From contig JBAJFG010000549.1 of the NCBI GenBank assembly GCA_037903475.1, positions 1,922,001 through 1,986,000 on the forward strand: a stretch of DNA of 64,000 nucleotides. The letters run 5' to 3'. The stretch is from Ancylostoma caninum. Its lineage: Eukaryota > Nematoda > Chromadorea > Rhabditida > Ancylostomatidae. Positions within the stretch are counted from its first letter, which is position 1. The number at the start of each line of letters is the position of its first letter. The notes beneath the pieces are model-generated. The model did not search any database. It was given only the letters and a program-made list of their open reading frames with translations, and had not been told where the DNA came from. Position numbers and translations under genes: made by a program. Below are positions 37,801 through 47,161 of this stretch, in pieces.

Positions 37801-40800
37801 TTGTGAAATCAATTGCACTCAACCACGGAAAGATTTTTTTACCAAATGGACGTCAGCTCAATTATTTTTCTAAAAATACTTTATGAGCAGAGTTGAAAAT
37901 TTTATTAGTTGAAAATTTTGAAAACGGAAAAAAGAAAAGATAATAAATTATACATGTACTTCTCATGTCTTTATAATATGTCTGCTAGCCTAACACGTGT
38001 ACAGTTGAGTGAGACACCAGGACCGATTCAGATGATTCCATTTTTGGCAACGTGAGACACCGGTGGACCACTCACAAGGGAGGTGCGAGAGGTTTGATCA
38101 GGGCGAAACTTATCTGGCTTGAATCTTTGTTTGAGTAGGTGCTAAAACATGTACTTTATTACTGCCCTCAACTCCAAAGAAAAAGAGACAAGAATGCAAA
38201 ACGGACACTTATAACGGGCTTCGAACCCTCGACCCTCTGCCCAACAGTCCAGTGGCATCTCCACTCGACCATTCAGTCGCTGATGGCGTGCAGGAATGCA
38301 TATAGTGATGTAGTGAGATTTCTATTTTTTGATCCCGCGGGCAGTAATAAAATATGGACTGAAGCACTTTCTCCAACTTTAAGCCAGACAGTTTTCATTC
38401 CGATCTGCGAGCCAAACGTCTTGCACCTCCCTTGTCAGATACTTCCATTTTTGACTACGTAAGGCATAGGTTTCTCACTTAGATGCTTCCGCTTCAGACT
38501 ATGTCAGACGCCGGTGACCCAGCAGAATAGTTTCATTTTGAGCAAAGCGAGGCACCGGCGACTCACCTACATCAATCGCTCTTTCCGATACACGAGAGCC
38601 GCAACTATGCCTTGTTTGTGCTAAAAAAAAACGAAAGGACAGGGATGATATCCGTTTGAATATGTTCAACGAAAAAAGAAAAAACAGGAGAATTTCCGGC
38701 ACAAAACTTCTATATTGTATATCCAACATTATATTTTATTTATTTTATTCACGTTTTACATACTCTTGTTCTTTTTTTCATCGTTTTTTTTTCGTTATAT
38801 TACTACTACTGGTTTTGATACAATTTTTCAGCAAGCTTTTGGTATCGCCGACAACGAAAGCCCGCTAGAAAATGAGTCGTTCATGAAGCTGTCACCAACA
38901 ATTCAAGCATTCTTCTATCAATTGGTTTGTTTATTGATTTATCGACTACAGTCGGGTCCGGCGCCCCGGTATTAATGAGCTATAAAGCACTCGAGCTTGC
39001 TTGGGAGAAAACGAAGAAAAATACAATTTTAGTCCATAGTAGACAGAGTGCAGTGGATATGTTAAGGCTATAAAGCAGGGGACCATTTTCACAACTTTCA
39101 CGTTTTTTCATTTTTGTGATTTTCATGGGGAAAGATTTCTGAATACACAATAAGCGAAGCCAACTCTTCCATTTTCTGCTATTGTACACTGCTTCCCGAA
39201 TACAAAAATGGCCGTTATTCTTCTATAGATGGACACAATACTTCAGTTATCCCATCTGAATAATAAAGCTCATCCAATTCGGGATCCTCAGAAATAATTG
39301 AAAACCGTATAAATTGTTCCATATCCATTGCGAAGTGGTTCTACCGCTGTCATTTCTCTTTTGTGGAGCAGCCCTTTACAGCGGAGTTACTCTCTCCCGG
39401 TTTCCCTCAACTTTGAAAAAGTGGTTTTTCACTATTACTTACACCTACACTTATCGTAGTTTATCTTCGAAATTTATGCAAAACGTTGCCGGATGCCTTC
39501 CTGGACTACCCGGAGGAGATCACGGGGGACGTTCCAAGCAGTGAACCCCAAACACTGCGATACTTAACTCTGGATCTCCAACGGAGTGGAACCAGCGATA
39601 GGGACAGATTGCAATCTGCCACTCAAACCACTGAGCCATCCGGGCTACTTTTTATGCTGGAGTTACTTTTTATGCATTAGATAACTGCAGCAGTCGTAGG
39701 CAGCATACTATATGTATTTGCAAAACGGGGCACAGGGCAGGACTCGATCCCCTGACCACCACAACGTCGATCATTCGCTCAATCCACTGAGCTATGCGCG
39801 CACGCGGTGGAACGTACAAATGGTGTTCACTATTACTTACACTTACACTTATCGTAGTTTATCTTAGAAATTTAGGTGAAAAGGGAGTTGGGTGGGGCCA
39901 CTCCTGTGAAGCCTAAGCCTAAGCCTTAAACCCATTCTTGAGCATAGGGTTAGGCTTATCTACCCTATCTACTATGGACTAAAATTGTATTTTTCTTCGC
40001 TTTCTCCCAAGCTCGAGTGATTTATAGCTCATTAATACCGGGGCGCCGAAGGGTGGCGGCGGCCGGCGCCCTCCGGCGCCCATTTCCAGTGGCTGCCGGA
40101 CCGGACTGTAAGTTCATCGTTTCAGTAGATTAAGAAATCGGGTATTTAGCAGCTACCGTGGCCATTGGTTTTCGTCTTTTCATTGATGGTTTTGTTCGTT
40201 ACAAACGGGAAATAATATGCATACATGACCGATTTGTGAAAAAAAACATAAGGATATGAAGTGTAGCGGCCTAAAATATCAAGAAAAAAATTAGGGCGAA
40301 AAATCAATAGCTATGTTACTGCGGACCATTTCCTTTGCGTCTCTACGTGCCCCATTATTCTTACACACAATTGTAGGTGATCTCCATGCAACTTGATGAA
40401 GACATGGTACGAAGCGCATGCGAACAGTTAGGAGCACGACACGTCGACTTCATCGCTCGCGGATTCAACTCGAATTTCTGGGACATATTTTTGGTGAGTG
40501 GGACATGTCTTAAATTTAAACTAAAAAATCCTAGCATGAGGTGTAGATTGCACAATGCTTTAATACTGATATTTTACAAAGATTCTTACTGAATGGCAGG
40601 TCCATCCTGGTCAAAGCTAAAAGCTATGAAAGCCAAAAATACATAATTTACGTAACAGGCTTACAAATGGGTTTGATTTTTGCTTGCCGATCAATTTAAT
40701 CAATATTTTAAAACTCATTCAGTCATCAAGATAGTGTAAATTCTAGTGGTTAGCTGTGGGAGATATGTATTATATTATCCAATGAATCTTCCATCGCTCA

Positions 40801-41227
40801 CACTTCATAGCCATTCTCTGATTGGTGGTTGCCAAATGGGCGGAGCGTTGCGATGATAGGCCTACGGAGACGCCGGATTCTGTAAAAGGTGTAGAGTGAT
40901 TACGGTTATTTCAGGTATGCATGGCAGAAGCGATAGACGCGACGTTATCCAGCTACATTGCTGACGAAGCTAAACGGGCGGAAATGATTTTGGCATGGCA
41001 AAGGTGAAATTATTGATTTATTGATCTCTATGCACTAATTAATAAGAAGCATTAGCTGAAAATTTGAACATGCTGCTATAGTGCCATGCACGCAGCCGTG
41101 ATATTCCTAATCGATTTTATCGATTTTCAGAGTGTTCAACATGATAGTCCATCATATGCGAACGGGTTACAACGAACGAAGGAAGGAGAAACTGAAGCAA
41201 AGCGGGAAAATGGAGCTCAATTATTGA
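34873..41227 (+). CDS. Globin-family protein (six coding exons)
   Basis: Exons: 34873-34988, 37342-37414, 38832-38924, 40377-40493, 40915-41003 and 41131-41227 (stop TGA 41225-41227). All junctions are GT-AG, phases agree, and the product is 194 aa. The fold is recognised from the C-terminal half: the F-helix block LGARHVDF with the proximal heme-ligand candidate His116, then FWDIFLVCMAEAI for the G helix and the AEMILAWQRVFNMIVHHM H helix, typical of nematode globins. Residues 40-66 (..HEPNLFKLVW..QAFGI) fit the B-C region. There is no His between residue 43 and His116, so the distal E7 position is not His; other residues there are known in nematode globins. No signal peptide; a charged tail follows the H helix. 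Likely an intracellular heme protein of redox or sensory type. The start could move if a further 5' exon exists. Confidence 0.85.
35286..37341. other. Globin intron 1 interior
   Basis: The 2.35-kb first intron (34989-37341) contains the ATTACCC repeat copy 2 and GC-rich GTGCGTGCG/ACGCGCG blocks near 36045 and 36980-37270 that resemble each other. An open frame on - at 35286-35570 is not recognised. I see no second gene inside. Confidence 0.4.
36271..36347 (+). repeat. 77-bp ATTACCC-ended dispersed repeat, copy 2
   Basis: Runs from GAGATTACCCAAGGCAAACG to CGCTTACCCTGGGTAATCC and matches the inverse complement of 16146-16222. Further partial ATTACCCA pieces occur around 36116, 36493 and 36620, within the first globin intron. 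Confidence 0.65.
38214..38283 (-). repeat. tRNA-like SINE head 1
   Basis: Read on - it shows an A-box-like TGGTCGAGTGGA and a B-box-like GGGTTCGAAGCCC at tRNA spacing. The flanks do not form a tRNA acceptor stem, so a tRNA-derived retroposon is more likely than a gene. Lies in globin intron 2. Confidence 0.55.
39579..39648 (-). repeat. tRNA-like SINE head 2
   Basis: On - it reads GCCCGGATGGCTCAGTGGTT (A box) and, further on, GCTGGTTCCACTCCG (B box). It is within globin intron 3 and has no matching acceptor stem. Probably tRNA-derived retroposon sequence. Confidence 0.55.
39726..39802 (-). repeat. tRNA-like SINE head 3
   Basis: On - it reads GCGCGCATAGCTCAGTGGAT (A box) and GGGGATCGAGTCCTGCCC (B box). 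It resembles a tRNA over about 75 bases, but the ends do not pair convincingly. Confidence 0.55.
39911..39958. repeat. Interstitial TTAGGC telomere-type hexamers
   Basis: GCCTAAGCCTAAGCCT (two and a half units of the nematode telomere repeat, complement strand) is followed 20 bases later by GGGTTAGGCTTA in the other orientation. It lies within globin intron 3. Confidence 0.6.
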
Positions 41228-41626
41228 TTGATCATGGGCGGTGCAACGAGTTCACAAACAACTTGTGTAACTGCACTGTTTGGACTTCCACCCCTTTTGT
41301 TCATATGCCACATATTGATTGATTTTTATTGATCTGCTAAGTAAATATTCTATGATCTGCTACGTCTCTGTCGTTTTGATTCGATTTTTTTTTCGTTTTA
41401 AAGCATCCATGACGCCCTTTTGTAGATGCTGTGCAAAACATGTGTATTGATTCAATGAGTATATTGATTGGCTTCTATTGATTAGCTAGCATAGCTAAGC
41501 ATGCAGAAAAGGGATGCAAAATTCTAGGGTTTATACATCGTTATCGATTTCTTTATGGATTAAAATATACGGAATTATTGATGTTTTCCACTATTTTCTG
41601 ATGTTTTAAAACGTTCATTGGAAATC

Positions 41627-41632
41627 AATAAA
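41627..41632 (+). terminator. Possible poly(A) signal of the globin gene
   Basis: The first AATAAA found by eye after the stop, about 400 bases downstream. Nematode genes often use variants, so a closer non-canonical signal is possible. Confidence 0.3.
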
Positions 41633-41726
41633 AATGACATTTACGTTCTCAGTTGGTGTTGCATGATTGGTAATCACAAACATCAGAAATCTCGGTGGTT
41701 AATGCGGTGTCATCAACGAACGAACG

Positions 41727-41798
41727 TCGGCGAGCGGGGTCGAACCAGCCACCCTGCGCTTGGCGATGGCGCGCACTTCCACTGCGCCACGCCGCACA
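41727..41798 (-). repeat. tRNA-like SINE head 4
   Basis: On - it shows GCGGCGTGGCGCAGTGGAAG (A box) and GCTGGTTCGACCCCGCT (B box) at tRNA spacing, downstream of the globin gene. The acceptor stem is not convincing. Confidence 0.55.
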
Positions 41799-43271
41799 AC
41801 ATCACCAGGCTGTTGCGACTTACCTAGAAACAAGCATGTTTTGACCGTTCTTTTGTTCTCTGTAGTCATTTGACGCGAATTTTTATGGATTAGCACATCT
41901 TCACTGCTCTAGAATATGTTTAAGATAGTGCTTTAAAATTATAATGACGTCAATTAATCTCCTGGGAAAAACCTCAACCCTTGAAGGCTAATTTTTAACT
42001 TACAGTTGTACATACTGAGCTCTAGGGGATTTTCAGCCGAATTTTCTGAATAAAAGAGGCACGCGAGTGTGTTAAATATCCTTACTGTGATCGCCAAGGC
42101 ACATTCCGGGAAAATTTGACCGGAAGAAACAAAATTAACCCATTGACGACCGTGTGGCTCACCGGTGAGCCACGGCTTTCTTCCCATGGTCCAGTTTGAG
42201 AGCTCATTAGGCCCACATGATCTCAGCAGTTTTTTCAGAGGGTGACATAGTAAGACTTCCATGTTAATTTGATTATAAAAATCTACACTGTAATCTTTAT
42301 CAAAGTTCGGGAACAGGTAAAAAAGCCACAAAATGAGAAAGTGTGGAAGAAACCGAAAATGGCGCTGTCGTCGATAGATTGAACACCATACGCGTTACAA
42401 ATTAGCTTCGTACTTTCACAATTTTTACGAAATTTTAGAAATTTTTAAACAGTACTTCATGCAGTGGAAAAGGAGCTAGTGCGAGTAGTTCGATGAGCCC
42501 TGGACTGTATGTAGTCTACCCCATCGGGTACCCTTCACCTTTCGTCTTTCCTCTTGGTTCACATTCATCAGTGGGATTACCCGTGGCAAACGTATAACGC
42601 CTCACAAATTTACCCATCGTTAACACGGGCTATAACGCGTTTAAACTAGGTAAACTAAATGATGCGTACAGGTCCTTAAGTGGTGACTGCAACCACACGA
42701 AGCTGTCGTTTTCAAAGTATGCTTGGGAACATTGGATGATTTTTCATATATTCGAACTTTTAAATGGTTCGAATTTTGTCTGATTTCAATAATTTGAAAC
42801 ATGAATATTTCGAATACTTTAATTTTACAATGTGCACGCAAATGAGTTCTTTCAATATCAAACGTTTCAATCTGTATCAATCCGAAATCTATGATTCAAG
42901 AAGCCCTAATTAATGAATTGCTCGAATAACCTATATTTCTAGACTGTCGTATGATGAATCGTTCGAATTCTCCATTTACGTGAAGGACCGAATGAATGAG
43001 TTGTTCGATTATTTGAATATTCGAACGTTCAAATTCTCGGTTCGATTACGATGTCGAGCACATACAATGTCGAGAAAACCAATGCATGATTACTTCTGAG
43101 ATTTTGAAGTGTTCCATGAGCACCTTCTTAAGAAAGCTGGGATTACCTACTGCTCTGCAAGTGTTTCTCAGGTAATCTACATATGTATGTATATTAGCTC
43201 CACTGCCGTGCAACCTTCCTTCAAACCCCATTCAATGATGTTTTTGCTGCCATAAAGTAACATGATCAAGA
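41799..43271. other. Intergenic between globin and astacin gene A
   Basis: No gene supported. It contains the third ATTACCC repeat copy (42572-42630) and a TTCGAA/ATTCGAA-rich palindromic stretch at 42700-43060 related to those near 13 and 14 kb. Confidence 0.45.
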
Positions 43272-43277
43272 TTTATT
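43272..43277 (-). terminator. Poly(A) signal of astacin gene A
   Basis: AATAAA on -, about 82 bases after the gene A stop. Genes B and C have AATAAA at similar distances. Confidence 0.55.
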
Positions 43278-43358
43278 ACCACTCCGCTTGAGAGCATATT
43301 AATCAACAAACTCGGTAAACATGGTTATGAACACACTGGTTCATTCACTGTGAGTAAT

Positions 43359-46300
43359 CTACTGACAGAAGCCGCACAGTTTCGGGCACAGAGTCTTCTT
43401 CAGCGATTCCGAGAACGATTTGCTAGTGCATATGCCAATCTTCGCCAGAGCGGTGCATCTAAAGGATAGATATGAGTCCTCAGGAAATTAAGTTACCAAA
43501 AAATGCCCGTATACCTGTAGCTGTCATAGCAATTCGAAGACGAGGTGGGTGGAGTGGTCCTTATTCCCGCGCCTCCTGAACCTCCTGAGCCGCCTCCCAC
43601 TAAATTATAGTGTATCACCAAGGTGAATCCGAAATAGTAGTTTTGAAAGAATGTTTTATCAAAGATAGCATACCAAAACGGTACTGCAAGACGGTTTTAG
43701 TCTCGTACATCCTGTTGTAGGTTATTATAGGTACGATGTTAGAATGCGACATGAATGTGACTCCAGCGTCTTCTGGAGCGCACAATCTGAAGCGAGGCAT
43801 TTTGCTAGGTCGCCTGAGAGCTATGGAACCCATCCGGGCGAATTTCCAACCTATAGCCACTGAGCTTATGATCACGATGAGTTTTGATCTCAACTCCAGC
43901 GTATGGACATCCGTCGGTAGCCACTCCTGCAGTGAAACTCACCAATTTTACCTCGATTCTTGAACCTTGTGGCGCCTGAACATCGGTGTTACAAAGTGAC
44001 TAGGTAGTGTATATTGTTGAGATACTGCAAACCTCAATCCAATAATTGCACAACTTGAAATCCTCTCTTGGTCGCGTGCCGGCCAAGCGATCGCCGATGA
44101 CATCGGTAAGGGTCTGATATTCGGCAGTTGCCATTAGCACTCTTCCACAGCCAGGTGGCTGAAACATACTAGTTTAAATATGACTTTTTTTTAATTTTTC
44201 AGTTTTTTTAGAAGTTTTTCACCCTTTCATCACAGAGTCTGCCTCCATATCCGCTTGGACAAATGCATCTGGAGCAATCGCGAGGATGGGGGAAGCCGTC
44301 CATCTTGCACTTGGCTGATTTGGCCGCTGGGCACCTGTCTGTAAATGGTTAGCGTTGCTTAGTGGTAGTATAGCGACTGCGACGCGATTGCACTGCTACT
44401 GTGGCGACAATCGCGGCGATTTTACTCTATGCTTACACGAACAAACGTTCCGTGCTGAATATTGTATGGTCTATTACAACAGCTCACAGAGGGCGCCTGA
44501 TACGACTTCGTCTGCAATTACGACTTTGCCCCCAGAATGAGTCTGGAAGGATATTTAAGCGAATGGCAGTAGGGAAACATAAGAATGGAAGGAATCACAC
44601 CATATTTAAATCAAAAAAGTGGAAAGAAATAGATCGGCTAGCCGAAAAATTATGAGGTCGTAGTTGCGGACAAAGTCGGATCGGGCGCACTCTATAGACT
44701 GTATCATCTCAAATCTGCTGAAAAACACTACCCGGGTTAGATCGGAACAAGTCTGGTACAGCGTTCTACTAGACCAATCGCTCAGTACGGAATCGCATTT
44801 TGGTAAAATCGCAGTGGTTTCGTATACACCCATTTTACAGTGTAGCCACTGCCTTCCCACCCACCGTGACATTTATAGTGCTTGTTGACCATATCCAGCT
44901 CATAGAACGACACGAACGGAGAGCCAAGGGTCTCAATGTATTTTGTGTCCACTGGGACCATGGTAGGCTGTCCGTTGTAAGTGGCACTGGAAAAAAAATT
45001 CAATCCACCAAAATATACCCTTGCCGCGCTGTTAGATTCTAACCTGGTGGCTCCATAGTGCATGATACCTCCAAAGTCATACGGTATTCCGTAGTTATTG
45101 TTTGTTGCCATGGTTTGTTTGGCGAATTGATCAAGCCAGTCGGGCTGTAAGTACCAGGATTATCAATGTGCTTGTTCAAAATGCCAAAGAATCCAGTACC
45201 TTGACGTTCTGCGAGTAAAGAGTAATGTAGCGGTCGCGATCATATCGTGACTGGGTGTGGAACAAGCCGATTGCGTGTCCAAGTTCATGTGCGGCGATTG
45301 ATACCTACAAAATAACAGAATGCCAAGAATTTTAAGAAGTGAGTTATGGATTACATGCGAGCTTATACTTCCGTTTCTAAGGTAGTTTATCTCCTCTACT
45401 TCCACACACAAATTAGTTACTCCTCCACGCTGATCCATATATGACGCTGATCCATATATGGTCGTTCGAGGTGGACATGTGCGGCGATTGATACCTACAA
45501 AATAACAGAATGCCAAGAATTTTAAGAAGTGAGTTATGGATTACATGCGAGCTTATACTTCCGTTTCTAAGGTAGTTTATCTCCTCTACTTCCACACACA
45601 AATTAGTTACTCCTCCACGCTGATCCATATATGACGCTGATCCATATATGGTCGTTCGAGGTGGACAAATTCGATATAGATTATGTAAATCAACACCCAT
45701 GTCGTGACCTGATCGTACTGGATATACATACATGAAGTTCTGTGCCGTCGCACGCAGGGTGAGGTGACGACCGCCCCATCCTGTCACAGAATAATGGTGT
45801 AGTTCTACTTCTGATACACATTATGCGCGGCGGTACAGGATCATTTAAGTTACGATACCATGTACGGATGCGGAATCCAACAGAAAGCCGCCTTATTCAT
45901 ATGGAATCGACCAAACAATGAAGTGAGATCCTCAAAAGTCCACGTGAATCCTGCGAAACCCCGCGAATTTCGCACGGTCCGGGCAAAGGTTTTCAGTAAT
46001 TGATCCGGAATCAGACAGTGTAAAACAGCCCATCTTACCGCATCACATCCTTCTCCCAGTGACAGGTCTTGCTGTCCTCCTAGTCTGCCAACGAACGACC
46101 AACAGCCGTCCTCCATGAACACACGAATTCTATCCTGTGCTGTAATGCAAAGCTTCTCAGATTCCAGCTCAAGGGGTTTGTATGAAGTTTTGTATGTTCA
46201 TCCTACCAGTACTGTTCTCACGGAAATCAATGCAGGTGTTCTTCGACCACTCATCTGCTCCTTTCTTGAAGATTCTGCGCAGCGCATATCCTTGAAATCA

Positions 46301-47058
46301 TTGATACATTTGGTACTGTATTGCCGAGAGTACTGTGAAAAACAAGGCAACATACCGACGCTGCTGTCAAAAAAGTAGTTGACTCCTTGTTGCCACGTTG
46401 TTTGCGGATAAGCTCTATCGACGAAAGCTTGGCGCTTGGTGCGATTGCCGGACACCTCCTCTTCGACGTCAGCGATAATCTCGTCTGTTTGTCGCCTGGA
46501 ATTTCATAGGCTTCAAACTCTCAACACCAATGAAGATCGGGAAGACGAAGCCCTTCTTACGAACTCTGTCAGTATAATATCGCCTTGGAACATCACGTCT
46601 TGGAGGCCACTCTTCTGATTTATCTCATCAATGGTGTCACCGCTTGGTGAGACCTTGTCCTTCTTTCTGCTGATGAGATTCTGGAAGTTCCACCTTCTGA
46701 GGAAGAACGGGTCTCATAGCTCTCCTCTTTCTCACCTTGAGCTTTTCCGCAAGAGCTTCCTGCACTTCCTTCGGCCACAGCAGCTTAGTGGCTAGCTTTG
46801 TTTTCACTTTGCTGAGCTTTTCTTTAACATGAAGGAGCTTTGTAACGTTGAACACCTGAATTCGGGGCGCAGTGATGCTCAGAAAAAGAAAGACATTTCC
46901 TGGAAGAGGATTCCTACCTTCTTCAGTTTTTCCAGCGCATGTTTCGCTTTTTCTCCGATTCTCACTCCAGAGAAAAAGTCTTTCACTTTGTCTTTGAAAT
47001 CGGAGAAACCAGCGTTTACGCAAACGATCAACAGTAAAGCGAGGAGAAGCGGCCTCAT
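43359..47058 (-). CDS. Secreted astacin metalloprotease A (astacin-EGF-CUB-ShK)
   Basis: Fifteen coding exons on -: 46918-47058, 46736-46855, 46565-46680, 46356-46495, 46207-46290, 46039-46139, 45200-45304, 45044-45144, 44865-44986, 44223-44338, 44033-44158, 43851-43975, 43674-43786, 43515-43599, 43359-43458. Phases agree and the product is 564 aa. Residues 1-16 are a signal peptide (MRPLLLALLLIVCVNA). A Lys-rich propeptide follows with the FQGD aspartate-switch motif (about 116-119) and an RTKR processing site at 144-147. The catalytic domain has HELGHAIGLFHTQSRYDRD (zinc ligands His240, 244, 250; Glu241) and the Met-turn GGIMHYG. Then come an EGF-like module (344-382), a CUB domain (386-503), a Gly/Ser linker and a six-Cys ShK domain ending CGFCQ. 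Expected role: secreted zinc endopeptidase. Intron 6 carries a 190-bp duplication touching the exon 7 acceptor; intron 9 carries an insertion absent from B. Confidence 0.9.
44468..44699. mobile_element. 232-bp insertion in intron 9 of gene A
   Basis: Gene B reads continuously from GAATATTGTAT into TATCTCAAATCTGCT at the same place. Gene A has about 232 extra bases between GAATATTGTAT and TATCATCTCAAATC, flanked by TGTAT on both sides (44463-44467 and 44700-44704). The insert begins GGTCTATTAC and ends CTATAGAC, giving only a very short inverted repeat. It looks like a small transposon insertion after the A/B duplication; deletion in B is the alternative. Confidence 0.6.
45287..45666. repeat. 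Perfect 190-bp tandem duplication over the exon 7 acceptor of gene A
   Basis: Positions 45287-45476 and 45477-45666 are identical base for base as far as I can read. Each unit contains the intron 6 splice acceptor and the first 18 coding bases of exon 7 (VSIAAH). Only the copy at 45287-45304 is joined to the rest of exon 7. Use of the other acceptor would read VSIAAH into intron sequence and lose the zinc site unless respliced. B and C have a single copy. Confidence 0.9.
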
Positions 47059-47069
47059 CCTAGAACAAG
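47059..47069 (-). promoter_or_regulatory. Trans-splice acceptor of gene A
   Basis: On - the sequence TTGTTCTAG is followed by G and then ATG. Genes B and C have an acceptor at exactly the same distance, so the mature message probably carries a spliced leader with an almost absent 5' UTR. Confidence 0.6.
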
Positions 47070-47153
47070 GCACTAGAGGTTATTTGAAGCGATACGATGT
47101 GGATGTAAAGAAGTGAAGCTCGTTGTTGGATGATCCTGGTCCTCCATGGTCCA

Positions 47154-47161
47154 CTTTTATA
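47154..47161 (-). promoter_or_regulatory. TATA box of gene A
   Basis: TATAAAAG on -, about 95 bases before the ATG. The position is conserved in genes B (53763-53770) and C (60947-60954). Confidence 0.6.

Larger units (their letters stand above)
38951..40110. repeat. Inverted repeat pair inside globin intron 3
   Basis: The block from 38957 to about 39042 (GTCCGGCGCCCCGGTATTAA.. to ..TTTTAGTCCATAGTAG) recurs as its inverse complement at 39969-40046, continuing imperfectly to about 40110. The arms are about 80-95 bp with high identity and enclose roughly 0.9 kb holding two tRNA-like SINE heads, a duplicated 45-bp segment (39430 and 39830) and TTAGGC hexamers. It may be one composite mobile element inserted 26 bp after the exon 3 donor. 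Confidence 0.7.

Noticed and set aside
38214..41798. tRNA genes
   Set aside because: A and B boxes are present, but no acceptor stem pairs convincingly, so I call them tRNA-derived SINE heads.
45163..45787. Overlapping - frames repeating the same roughly 50-residue string
   Set aside because: Products of the 190-bp tandem duplication in an intron; only the first 18 bases of each unit are coding sequence.
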